From Anisus vortex (Eukaryota > Mollusca > Gastropoda > Planorbidae), in NCBI GenBank assembly GCA_949126835.1, contig OX421506.1:26387801-26451800 (forward strand): a DNA stretch of 64,000 bases, given 5' to 3'. The notes under the pieces are model-generated. The model searched no databases. It was not told the origin of the DNA and was given only the letters and a program-made list of their open reading frames with translations. How positions within the stretch are numbered: the stretch's first letter is position 1; the number at the start of each line of letters is the position of its first letter. This document shows, piece after piece, positions 43,622 to 54,840 of this stretch. The translations under genes were made by a program, and so were the position numbers.

Positions 43622-46600
43622 TTATATGTTTTGGTTTAATTTTGCTGAAAAGTTCATGAAGAGTTCTCCGTAATAGAATTTACGTCGAATGTCATCAAAT
43701 GTATTACATTCCAACAAAATGTGAGACACTGTTAAGTTGGCGTTGCAGAAAGCACACATTGGGGCCATTTCTCGTTTTAAGATAAACGAATGTGTTAGTT
43801 TCGTATGTCCTGTATGTAGTCTGCAGAGAATAACTGCGTCCTTTCGAACAAGTTGGCCTGTATCATGCCAGGTTTTTGAATTTTCCAAATACTGCAGTTT
43901 ATTGCATTCGGTTTTCAAGAAGTTAGTCCATGTTTGTCTTTCATGTTTAATTATTAAAGGTTTCAAGTCTCGATATGGTATTGGGATAATACTCTCTGAT
44001 AACAGGGCGGCTTTAGCCTCTCTGTCAGCTTTTTCATTTCCATCTATCCCTGCATGACCAGGAACCCAACAGAAAACGACACGTTTGCCTCTTTCATATA
44101 TTGATTGGTATTTTGTCAAAATGTCCAAGGCAGATATATTCCTGGTATTACAGTTTCCCATAGCAGTAAGACAAGATAACGAATCGGATAAAATAACAAA
44201 ATTTTGGTTTTCTGATTCCTCTGCAATGTCTAATGCCAGGCATATTGCTAAAGCCTCTGCAGTATTTATTGAGATACTGGAATTATATTTTCTTTTTTTA
44301 CTTGTATTTGAGGTAAGAGCAACCGAAGATGTCGCTGTATCATTTTTCGATCCGTCTGTGTATATTTGTACATAATTTGGGTATTTTTGTAGCACTTCTT
44401 GGAACATATTCATGCAAGGATCCTTTTTATTTCTATGGTTTAATTCTAAGTTTATAGGCGGGATTTCAAAAAACCATGGTGGAGTTTTTGGTATATAATA
44501 TCTTTTTATAAATCTAAATTCAATTTTAGTTTCGATCATTTCTTTTTCAATTCTAAGTCCAAAAGTTGGTATATATTTTGAGTTTTCAGTAAAGCTGTTT
44601 TTTTCTTGTGGGTGAAAAACACATAAATACGCTGGATTATTCGGTAAGGATTTTAGTTTTAGTGCATATTGTAATGATAGCTTGAGTCTTCTATTTTGTA
44701 GTGGTGATTCATTTGCTTCTATTTGCAAACTGGTACATGGAGTAGTTCTAAATGCTCCTAGACATAGACGTAGACATTGATTTTGTACAGGATCAAGCAT
44801 TTTTAGATATGATGTTCTTGCTGATCCGTATACTAAACATCCATAATCTAATTTTGATCGAATGTGTGATCTATATATTTTCAGTAGACTTTTTTTCTCT
44901 CCTCCCCAATCTGTATTTGCTAAAGTTTTCAGTAGATTTGTGGATTTTTGACACTTGGATTTTAGTTCCTTTATATGTAGCAGGAAATTTAATTTACTAT
45001 CAAATGTTACTCCGAGAAATTTGACGTTAGTAGTTACAGGAATCTGTTTTTTATAAAGGTATAGTTCAGGGTCGGGGTGTTTTTTGTGCATCTGACAGAA
45101 ATGCACTACTTTTGTTTTTTTAGCAGAAAATTTAAATCCATTCTTTTCGGTCCATTCTTGAATTTTATTGATTTGAAGTTGTAGATGATTCTGTATTTCT
45201 ATCATACAATTAGCTCTATAATAGATCACAAAGTCATCGACGTATAGAGAACATTTTGTATTCTGTAATAAGCATTCAGTGATATTGTTTATTTTTATAT
45301 TAAATAGTGTAGGCGACAATACGCTTCCTTGAGGGACACCTTCTTCTTGAATAAATGTATCTGATTAATAATTTCCAATATTTACTTGGAATGTTCGGTT
45401 GCTTAGAAAGTTTGATATAAATTTGGGTAAATTTCCTCTTAAACCTAAGGAATATAGATCTTTTAAAATTCCATATTTCCATGTAGTGTCAAACGCCTTT
45501 TCTAAATCGAAAAAAACAGCTATCACATGTTCTTTCCTAACAAAAGCCTCTCTAATAAATGTTTCTAATCTAATGAAATGATCTGTTGTTGAATGATTTA
45601 TTCTAAATCCACATTGAGTCTTTGATATTAAGTTATTGCTTTCCAGAAAATATATTAAGCGTTTATTTACAATTTTTTCCATAATTTTACAGAAACAATT
45701 TGTGAGGGCTATTGGTCTGTAATTTATTGGATCTGTGTGATCTTTTTTCTCTTTAGGTATTGGAATGGTAATTGCTTTGCTCCATTCCGTAGGAAATATA
45801 TTTTGTTGCCAAAGATCATTAACAATTTTTAATAGAGTTTTCAGTGTTAACGTTGGTAGCTGTCTTATAATCTCATTATGAATTGTATCTGGGCCTGGTG
45901 CAGTATTTTTGGTTTCTTTAATACATTGCGTAAGCTCGTTTATTGATATTGGGGAGTTGTAGTATTCAAATATATTTGTTTCAAAATTTATAGTTTCTTT
46001 TTCTAATTCTCTTTTTATTTTTTTAAAGGAGTCTGTATAATTTTCAGACGATGAATTTTTTGAAAAGGTCTTTCCAATTTCATTTGCAATAGCTTGTGTA
46101 GTTTCTGCATAAGTGCCATCAGCCAGTTTGATTTGTTTAATTTGACTTTTTTTTGTATTTCCTTTAATTTTTCGAATCATTTTCCAAATATTAGTTATGG
46201 GTGTGTTTGAATTTATTTTGTTAATATAATTTTGCCATGTAAGCCGTTTCTGTTCTCTGATTACTTGTCGGGTTTTTGCTCGTTCAATTTTAAAAGCTTT
46301 CAAGTTTTGTGGAGATGGGTTGGTCTTGAAAATTCTAAGCTGTTTATTTCTAGTTTTAATACTATCTTTACAAATGTTTGTGAACCATGGTTTATTTTTT
46401 TTAATTTTATATGTTGTTTAAGGTATAGTTCGTTCACAAATTTGATATAATGATTTTAAAAATGTTGAATACTGTTCTTGAGCATTAGAATGTATATTTA
46501 TTTGACAGAGTATTCTGTCGCATTCTAATTTGAATGTATTCCAATCTGCTCTTTTAAAGTTCCAAGTTAATGGTTGTTGAGTTGGTATTTTGGAGTTGGT

Positions 46601-47248
46601 AGTAAGCAGGATAGGCTGATGATCTGAACCATAATTATTTTCTAAAACACTCCAGGTAAAGTCCGTAAATAGAGTTGAATCTGCCATTGTTAAATCGAGA
46701 TAAGATGGAGATAAATACGAAGAACTATAAAAAGTCGGAGTACCATCATTAAAAATGCATATATTTCTTTCCTCTAGTAATCTTTCAATTAATTTTCCTC
46801 TTTGGTTTGTATTATGACTTCCCCATATAGGGTTATGGGCATTAAAGTCTCCCATAAGTATAATTGGAGGTGGGAGTTGTTTAATTAGATCATCTAGTTG
46901 AGAATATAGTATTGTATGATCTGGTGGAATATAAATTGAGCATATGGTTAATGGTTTTGTTAATGTAAATCTTACTGCCACAGCTTGAATGCAGGTATTT
47001 ATTTTGATCCTCCTATGTAAAATATTGGATGCTATAAATATGGAAGTACCTCCGCATGCAATTTTTTTAGAATGAATTTGGTGATAAGCGGTATAGCCAC
47101 GCAATTCAAATGATTCTGTGTTTAATTTTATTTCCTGTAGACAAATTACTATAGGATTTGTCTCAGTTATAATAAGTTGTAGTTCTGGAATATTGTATTT
47201 TAGTCCTCTACAGTTCCATTGTAAAATATTCTTATATTCTGAATTCAT
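43622..47248 (-). pseudogene. LINE ORF2, endonuclease-RT-RNase H polyprotein
   Basis: One reading frame of 1,209 codons is interrupted only by TAA at 46418-46420 and TAA at 45365-45367. It starts at the ATG at 47248. Residues 1-230 form an apurinic-type endonuclease: QWNCRGL, CLQEIKL, GDFNAHNPIWGS and GSDHQPI hold the catalytic Asn, Glu, Asp/Asn and Asp-His. The RT follows: INYRPIALTN, QCGFRINHSTTDH, VFFDLEKAFDTTW (motif A aspartate), GVPQGSVLSPTLFN and YVDDFVIYY (motif C, Val in place of the usual Ala). A C-terminal RNase H shows YTDGSK, the Glu in NTAEALAIC, ILSDSLS and WVPGHAGIDGNEKAD, so its D-E-D-D set is complete. The end carries a CX2C...H...C finger (MCAFCNANLTVSHILLEC). The first stop separates endonuclease from RT, and the second falls between RT motifs A and B, so this copy cannot make active enzyme without suppression. 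Confidence 0.9.
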
Positions 47249-47289
47249 ATCCAAGAGTGTATATTTGTAATATTAATTTCTTTCTTTCC

Positions 47290-48656
47290 TTATTTTTTTT
47301 TATTTGGTTTTTGAAGGGTTTTTATTATAATATTAGATTGAGCTTGATGTGGAGACTTGTTTGTTTTCCGATTACTGATTTTTGAAATTGTGTCATTTTC
47401 TATTTCATTTTCTTCTATAATTTCCATGTCGTTCTCCCGTGTACTACTATCCGTTTCTTGTTGTGTCCTAGTTTCTGAATTTAAAGGTTGAGACATTGTT
47501 TCTTTTTGTATTTTTAAATCAGTTATTGAATCATCCTTTTCACATGCCTGTCCCAAAATGTCCATAGTTTTATTTCCTTTAGATTTTAAGTCCTTACCCT
47601 GATTTATTTCTTTCATGTTTTTTTTCATATAATTCTTATTTGATATGTTCTCTGTGTTAACTTTTCCTGGAAGCATTTCTTCTATATTTGATTGTGTTGA
47701 GTTTTCTTTAGTGCATATTATTTCATTTATTTCCCATTTTTTGAATGTTCCATCTTGGTCTTTGTAGTACAATTCTGGTAAAGTGGGTGTCTGGGTTTCA
47801 GCGTGTTTGACTTTCTTTATGTCTGTTTTAAGAGCTCCAGCATAATTCTTTTCACTTATTAAAGATTTTTGTGTTAGAATAAATTTCTTTGCATCTTGAT
47901 AAGTTATATTTTTTTGAGCTTTTAATTTTTGTATATCCTTTTCTTCAATCCATCTTGGACACGTTTTTGAGAATGAAAGATGTTTTCCTTCACAATTTAC
48001 ACATTTCATTTCTGCACTGCATGTTTCCAAGCTGTGTCCTTCATTTCCACAACGTGGACAGACAGCATTTCTTTTGCAGTGTTTTTTCAAGTGACCTAAT
48101 TTTTGACAGTTAAAACATCTCATAGGGTTTGGTATGTAGTCTTCAATTTTGATGTTTAAGAAACCTGCTCTAATTTCCTTTGGAGGAGTTGGTTTATTAA
48201 AAGTTAAAATTATTGTGTTAGTTGCAATTTCTTTTTTATCTCTTTTTATTTTTATTCTATAAGCTGAGATAACTCCTTGATTTTTTAGTTCTTGTGTTAA
48301 TTCATCTTCCGTACAGCATTCCAACTCTTTTGATTTTATAACTCCCTTTGAGCTGTTTAGGAAGGCATGGGCTTTTGTTTCTATGGCTATTCCTGCCATA
48401 CTAGTTGTTCTTAATAAATTGGTTGAGTGCGCTTTTTTTTCGCATTCCACCAGAATCTGTCCAGATCGTAATTTCTTTACAGATTTAGGTGCTCCTGCCA
48501 TCCCAGTTATGGCTTTTTCTATCACAAAGGGTGATAATTTAGTTAGTGGTTTTTCTGTTTCTTTAGATGAAATTGTAATAAATCTTGGCCATATTTCTGT
48601 ATTTTCATAGTTGTTTGAATCTTCACCTCTTTTTCGTTTGTCTCTCTGCCTTCCAT
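47290..48656 (-). pseudogene. LINE ORF1, CCHC nucleic-acid-binding protein
   Basis: ORF1 proteins bind element RNA and act as chaperones in the retrotransposition particle. The most likely start is the ATG at 48656; its frame shifts out by one base in an A-run about 25 bases later. Beyond that the frame is open to the TAA at 47290, with 411 residues counted from the in-frame GTG at 48525. The N-terminal half has an ISSKETEKPLTKLSPFVIEK-like segment typical of RNA-recognition-like folds in such proteins. Centrally, three zinc knuckles are seen: CFNCQKLGHLKKHC and CPRCGNEGHSLETC have standard C-X2-C-X4-H-X4-C spacing, while the third, CVNCEGKHLSFSKTC, has X6 before the last Cys. The C-terminal part is Lys/Glu/Asn-rich and low complexity. 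The apparent frameshift near the start may be a true mutation or a sequencing error in the A-run. Confidence 0.8.
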
Positions 48657-48919
48657 GTTTTCAAGAGTTTGGGTTTGTATATACCCGCGGCTCCAGCCGC
48701 TTTTCAACGTTTTAGTAGCTAGTTTTAGTTTGTTTACTGTTTCGTTATATTTACTAACAAATTAATAATAATAAATATCACAAAAAATACTTCCTAATAA
48801 GTTTCAAACTTTAAATAAGTACGTATTTTCAATAAAAATCTCAAGGACGTAACATTGAGGTCATAACATCACCGCCATCTTGGTGCGAAGCCATTCCTCC
48901 AGGTGTGGAATGGGAAAAA

Positions 48920-49220
48920 CCAAAGACTGTAATAAGATGGACCGCTTGCTCTATTTTTAGAGCTTATATGTACTTTTTTTTTTCGTGCGCAACCAATAAG
49001 GCTGTCTTGAATGACTTCTACGCTCCTCGTTGTTTCTTAAATGTTTCGCTGTATAGAACTTTCGATTTTAATTTTAATTTTTCATTGAGAAAATCAAAGC
49101 GATTCAATAAAACGGAAGTGCAAAGTATTATACGAATCGGGAGTTCCGAAAAGCAGTCTTTCGAGTCATCATATAGCAGAAATACTAAAGCAAGCGGTCC
49201 ATGTGTATTATAGTCTATGG
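48920..49220 (+). mobile_element. MITE M1, best-preserved copy
   Basis: Left end CCAAAGACTGTAATAAGATG, right end ACTATA-type inverse (GTGTATTATAGTCTATGG), with GGACCGCTTGCT next on both sides, giving ~30-bp inverted repeats with a few mismatches. Length 301 bp. The flanks carry AAAAA on both sides, so any target duplication is ambiguous. This copy defines the family boundaries. Confidence 0.75.
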
Positions 49221-49349
49221 AAAAACTATCATCCTAACCTCACTGAAAACTATTGAAAAACTGATCAAGCCGAATTTATGTCTCCAAAAAAGAAAAAAAA
49301 ATGACGGACGAGCCTTCCGGTTCTTTAATCTAGGGCTAACCTTTGTTCA

Positions 49350-49771
49350 GGGGTGAACCAAGGGAAGGGAGCACACACAGGTTCTGTACGGGCGCCAGCC
49401 TACGCACGGCACTACCGAAAGCATGGCGTGCCGTGTAACAGGGTACGGTTTCCGCAACCCAGCTTGTAAGTCCACTGCGGATTCCCCTTGGATCATTATC
49501 GTGGTGGCTCGCCCGTATACCTGCAATGTCACCCGGTAGCTCAAATCCTATACTATAGGTACAGGCATCCAGGCACCAGGTGGTTCGTGATACGGCTTTG
49601 CTGCGTCCATTTCAACAACCCCACAGGGGCCACAGGTCTTCCCAATGTGCAACGAGAAGCGGGACACCCGGGACCCATGCCTTCGCCCACAGGTGTAATC
49701 CTAATTAATGCGATCGTATCGGCGGTTTACACACTTCGCCAGTCTTTGAGGCCCATAGGTACAGAAGTGAA
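49350..49771 (-). repeat. GC-rich dispersed repeat Rg, copy 3
   Basis: On the minus strand it begins ACTTCTGTACCTATGGGCCT and shares GGCGAAGTGTGTAAACC, ACGGGCGAGCCACCACG and ACGGCACGCC with 20101-20560. It is the longest copy with little homopolymer noise. Confidence 0.6.
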
Positions 49772-51162
49772 ATGATAAAGCCACACTTAAGCAACGGAAA
49801 TGCATATAGTGTAAGAACCTTCTTCTTAGAAAATTCATCTGTTGCTAAACTAAGAATCTAAATTTCGTAAAGTCTGTTATCACCGCCAACCCCTTTACAA
49901 CAATATTGCTCATCAATACAAAAGACATAAATACGATTTCATCAAAAGAGACAACAATGTTACAATTTTTTTATCAAATGATTACTCATCATATTCAACA
50001 CCTCGCACGTGCCACACACACGTGCGCGCACACCCACATCCACACTCACGAACCACCCACAATACCATACAAACCTCCGGCACGTGACTGGTTAGCGCCA
50101 TGACGTCACAATAACCTCCACTCACCCGAAAAAACGAACAACGAAATTTGTTTTGCTTGTTTCTTGGCGTTCTACCTTTTTTCCCCCAAACAACCCCTCC
50201 TCCCCCCCCCCCCCCACCTCTATCTCTCCCTCTCCGTTTTATCGATGAAGATCTGATACTATTCCCCCTTCTCTCTTCTCTTTCTCTCTCGCCCGCTGCC
50301 ACCAATTGTTGTTGTGTTTTTTTTTCGCTATGTTATTATCGTTGTATTCTTTCCTTTAACTGGCGTCAAAGACTTTTCTGTCTACGCTTTAAAAAAGATT
50401 ATCCTACTGGGGAGAAAGAGTGAGACGAGAAACAGGATAGAAATCTCTACAATAAAATAATGGAACTACAAGTTCCAGTTACCATCCTATCCCCCCGCCC
50501 TCCTCCTTTTCACTCGTCTCAAACTCTCCCCCTCCCCCCTCCTCTTGTTTATCTAACTCATCGTTTTTTAACCTCTTTCACTTACGGGGGAACGGATTGT
50601 GTTCTTTTTTTTTTCTTTCGTTCTTTCTTCTTCTTAGCTCTTGATCCTTGGAGGTTCGGCTGAGTTTATGATGTACGAGCTTTTATATATGTGTGTATGT
50701 ATATATATGTGTGTGTGTGTGTATATACCGGGTTTCCGCGTGTGTGCCGCCGTAGCGAGCCGCACCACGGCGTTAAACGGGTTATGATTTATGACGTATC
50801 GTCAGAGACCTGTAGCGCCGTCTACTTCCTGGAAGTAATTTTTGTTGTTGCTTCGCATCTTTAGCGAAAGCAAAGCGAAACACACAATGTGGACTCAATT
50901 GCTCTTGCGCGTGTGGCGAATGTTTTTTTCTGTAATGTTGCGTGTGGGCCATTTTGTGTGTGGCTCGGGCGTGTGTGTGTGTGACGTGTCGTGTGGTTGT
51001 AGTGTATGACTGTATACATAAAATATGTTATATCTTCTTGTTTTTAAATAGCAAGGTCGAAATATTTTATACTGCAAGTTAACGAAAGATCTACCCCCCC
51101 CCCTATTTTCTCTAAACTTTTTTAGCTAAAGTAATAATCATGAAGCCACGTGCATTAGCTTA
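49772..51162. other. Unassigned stretch
   Basis: Contains C-rich patches near 50183-50220 and 50489-50545, a TATGTGTGT patch at 50685-50728, and a GC-moderate block at 50730-50830. No gene recognised. Confidence 0.4.
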
Positions 51163-51955
51163 ATGTCCCAATCACTTCAGTTCCCACTTAATTATCTGCC
51201 CATTCATTCAGCCGTCCTATCACTCTGTTACCTATTCATCTATCGACCCGTTCACTTATCTACCAATTCATGTATCTGCCCGTTTTGTATGCGCATTTAC
51301 TCATCTTCAATTCACGTATCTTCCATTTGCTTATCTGCCCATTCACTAATCTTCTCATTCATCTGCCCATTAAATTATCTGCCCCATTCACGCATCTGCC
51401 CATTCACTTATCTTCTCATTCATCTGCCCATTTACTTATCTTCTATTCACGTATCTTCCCATTTACTTATCTGCCCATTAACTTATCGTCTCATTCATCT
51501 GCCCGTTAACTTATCTTCTCCTTCATCTGCTCATTCACTAATCTTATAATTCAACTGTCCATTCACTTCTCTTCTCATTCATAAGCCTATTAACTTATCT
51601 ACCTACTCACGTATCTGCCCATTCACGTATCTGCCCATTCACTTATCTGCCCATTAACTTATCGTCTCATTCATCTGCCCATTCAATTATCTTCTCATTC
51701 ATCTGCCCATTTACTTATCTTCTATTCACGTATCTTCCCATTTGCTTATCTGCCCATTAACTTATCGTCTCATTCATCTGCCCATTAACTTATCTTCTCC
51801 TTCATCTGCTCATTCACTAATCTTATAATTCATTTGTCCATTCACTTATCTTCTCATTCATAAGCCTATTAACTTATCTGCCTACTCACGTATCTGCCCA
51901 TTCACGTATCTGCCCATTCACGTATCTGCCCATTTACCTATCTAATCATTGACTA
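51163..51955 (+). repeat. CATTCACTTATCTGCC minisatellite, higher-order
   Basis: About 790 bp of a 10-20 bp theme (CCCATTCACTTATCTG and CTTCTCATTCATCTG variants). A longer block is repeated: the run containing CTTATAATTCA, CTTCTCATTCATAAGCC and CTACTCACGTATCTGCC at about 51539-51620 recurs at about 51825-51900. Leu/Pro/His/Ser-rich open frames are artefacts. Confidence 0.85.
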
Positions 51956-52028
51956 ACATTCAACTCCGCCCACTCTGCGTACACTCGGGTCGCTTCGACA
52001 TTTCGTAGAACGAGACAAGACTCTACAT

Positions 52029-53787
52029 CAGGGGTCGGCAAACTAAGGAACACGTGTCAGACTTGGCACGCAGAACGATTTTTAGTGGCACGCGATAGAC
52101 CTCCAAGAATATTGTCGAATGCAAGTGAAAACAACGTATGTCAGCGTAATTAGTGGGTGCTGCATGGTTAACTATATAGGAATCACACTGGACGTCGACT
52201 GTTTCAGTTCAGGAAGGTTTGTATGCAAAGCTCTCATCATTGGACTTGCGATCTGTGATTGAATCTATTGTTAAGATAGTCAATTGTAAAGTTTCTCAAG
52301 TCTCTTCTAAGAGAAAGTCATACGGAGTATATGTAAATTCTTGGATAGATTGGTGTCTGCAATTAAGATGTATCTTAATGAAAAAAATAATCCGTTATTG
52401 AAAGATGAGAAGAAATTGTTGTAGCAAATGTTTGAGAATGACATAGCGCCACGTTAAACTTCCATTTACAAGACTGGGTCGAAAAGCCCTTAAAGTGTTG
52501 GGCCACTGGAATGGATTTGCATTGAAGCTGGACATATCAATTTCAAAACATTTAACTCTTTCCCTAATTTAGGGCAAATTAATATAGATGAGCCTTTTTA
52601 GAAGTACACTAGATACATTAAAACAATTAACTCGTTTGGTATCGCCAGCATCAAATTTGGAGCATTTAATTGAAGGGAGATAATTAACCCGTTTTCTTTA
52701 CATTAATATTTCTAATATGTTTCTTTTTTGTTTCCTTTGAAAAAAAAATGGCTTACAATTTATAACTCTAAAATGTTCAAATTACACAAGATAGTTAAAA
52801 ATTATATAAATATTTATGACTAAATAATGTATACGTACATTTTTTAAGCATTGCAATAATTACCCAGTTTGTATGATTACCACGTAAATCTTCCCTTTGA
52901 CTGCAGTTGTTGTGCATTTCTAATTTTTACTTCCTTTTTTTTAAGTTGCAATTTCTGTCTGTCTGGTTGCAATCGTCGTGCAAGAATTTGCTTCGATTTT
53001 TCGACCACTTTCCGTGGTCCATTCGAGCTGAAATTTGGACAGCAGACTTGTGGCAACTAACAATACATTCAATCAAATTTTCAGTTAAAACAACTTAATA
53101 ATACTACACTTATGACAATATTCATTTCTTAAAAGGAAAGTATAAGAAAAATTGTGGTTTCACTTTAAAAATGCATGTGCAAATTTTTATAGTTTTTCGG
53201 CGCAAAGCTAGAAAAAAAAAATTATGCGCTAAGATTATTTTTAGAACAATTCATACGGAGTAAGGAGATATTTTTGAGATTTGCGACACAGATATTTTTC
53301 TGTACGTTTTATTTCCAGTAGTCAATCAATTATTTAATTACATGATGGTAAACTTAGTTTGCAAATAAAGGGAGTATAATGAAAACTTCGTTTTTATGGT
53401 TTTCTTGTTTGGGTTTAAATAATAAGAAAAATCTCAGTCATTTTGTGATCAGAAAATAAAAATACTTTATAGCTACTATCAGAATAATATCTTGACAACT
53501 AAATTCAAATGTTGATAACTATTAATGTGTAAGTTTAGTAATGAAATTGTGTATTAGCTATGAATGGATTTTTTTTTAAAGATAATAATAACAAACAGGT
53601 TAATTTGTTATTAAATATAAAACTTTTTAATGATTTTCTTTATTACGCTACTTTTCTTTTGGTCTTGGTCTTGCGACGGCACTAAATAAATTGTCTTATA
53701 AAAATAATATAGTTGATCAGTTTGACTTTCACGCTGTTGGCACGCTGAATGATTCCAACATTATAAGCAAAAGGTTGCAGACCCCTG
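52029..53787. mobile_element. hAT-like element, 1.76 kb, non-autonomous
   Basis: Ends are CAGGGGTCGGCAAAC and the inverse of CAGGGGTCTGCAACC. The flanks CTCTACAT (52021-52028) and CCCAACAT (53788-53795) match at 6 of 8 bases; the downstream tandem repeat has CTCTACAT at the corresponding place, supporting a decayed duplication. Both arms carry TTGGCACGC/GCGTGCCAA-like words. The middle contains S3 (52620-52930). No transposase frame remains. Confidence 0.7.
52620..52930. repeat. Dispersed AT-rich repeat, copy S3
   Basis: It shares GAAGGGAGATAATTAACCCG, AATGGCTTACAATTTATAAC, GACTAAATAATGTATACGTA and ATTACCCAGTTTGTATGATT with S2, and most of the pattern with S1. Confidence 0.6.
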
Positions 53788-53790
53788 CCC

Positions 53791-53915
53791 AACATTACCG
53801 CGAAGCATAATAGTCACGTGCCTAATGACCACGTGGTCTTGCCTGACGAAGCTCTACATTACCGCGAAACACCATAGCCACGTGTCTAATGACCACGTGG
53901 TCTCGCCTGACACGG
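53791..53915 (+). repeat. 64-bp direct duplication with CACGTG sites
   Basis: The word ACATTACCGCGAA recurs at 53792 and 53856. Each unit holds a GYCACGTG site and the perfect 12-bp palindrome GACCACGTGGTC, so four CACGTG E-boxes lie within about 90 bp. This may be just a tandem repeat or a bHLH-binding cluster. Confidence 0.7.
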
Positions 53916-54745
53916 CTTTCTTTCTTTTTCGGGGTTTGCTCTTTTTCTCTTTTGACGTAAAGATGACAGACGACGTAAACGCCAGTTTAAAAACGACAGG
54001 GATTACGGGCTTTACGATAATCCCCAGTTCATACCTGGGAGTTGTTCTTCCTATCATCCCGCGTGACAGCTTTTATGATCACACTTTGCAGAGGCGGCCC
54101 AAAATCTCGGTGACAAAAAAGCCCTCGGAAAAAAATGACAGCTGACAAGCCTATGTTTCTATCATTAACTTTATCTCTCTTATGAGCTTTCATAGCTTTA
54201 TGACTCTACGTTCTGTTTTGTGTTGTTGAATATTTTGTTTGCTAAATAGTTTATAGGCTACTTTTAAGGGGAATTTCCGATTGTTTGCACAACATGTGTT
54301 GTGTGGTGTATATTTTGTCTGCTATATACTTTTTAGTGAATTCCCGATTGTTTGCATAACATGCTTTATGTTTTCCCGTAAACACAATTGACTGTATCAT
54401 CATTTTTGTCGCTTATCGCGTACCTGTATTGTTATTTTTCTGGGTTTTTTTTGTGTGTTCTTCCAACGTTTATTTTTTGCTCTTGTGTTAGTATGGCGTT
54501 TGGTGGCCTAACGCTAGACCATCGGTTTGACTCAACGTAGGTTCCGAGTTCAAATTCTGGTTAAAATTATTCATGTCGTAATTGTGTTTAACAAACTCCG
54601 TAGGGTGCCCACTATTCTAGTCTCGGAGCTAGGGAATGGTATAAACCCAGATCCCTTTAGGTTGAAGCCACTGGACCGACATGGCTATCCGTGGGACGAA
54701 AGGAAAGACACTCAAATATGTCCAGATGTATGACACCAATTGTAC
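53916..54745. other. Unassigned stretch with a tRNA-like patch
   Basis: At about 54496-54565 the sequence GGTGGCCTAACGCTAGACC ... GAGTTCAAATTCTGGT resembles the A- and B-box parts of a tRNA-derived SINE, but is too diverged for assignment. No gene recognised. Confidence 0.35.
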
Positions 54746-54840
54746 CTATGGACTCCCATTAAGAGTACACCTGTAGGCTATCACTCGTTGGACAGAGACC
54801 GTTGAGAATCTGAGAATCAACGAACAGGCGAGCTATACTC
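54746..54840 (+). repeat. Repeat Rg, fragment
   Basis: Carries TGTACCTATGGACTCCCATT, AAGAGTACACCTGTAGGCTA and a short continuation; an internal part is missing relative to the other copies. Confidence 0.5.

Larger units (their letters stand above)
43463..48900 (-). mobile_element. Full-length I-group-like LINE
   Basis: The element is 5,438 bp and reads on the minus strand. A 12-bp duplication AGGTGTGGAATG flanks it at 43451-43462 and 48901-48912. From 5' to 3' it has a ~244-bp leader, ORF1 (48656-47290), a short spacer, ORF2 (47248-43622) and a ~160-bp trailer ending in several AATTC units (43463-43487). This two-ORF layout with CCHC-bearing ORF1 and an apurinic-type endonuclease, RT and RNase H in ORF2 fits the I group of LINEs, perhaps its mollusc branch called Nimb. 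That clade name is inference. Target-primed insertion explains the duplication and tail. Only three disabling changes are visible, so the insertion is young. The M1 MITE lies 7 bp beyond the left duplication and probably predates it. Confidence 0.9.

Noticed and set aside
54496..54565. tRNA gene
   Set aside because: Only rough A- and B-box resemblance; the acceptor and anticodon stems do not form convincingly.
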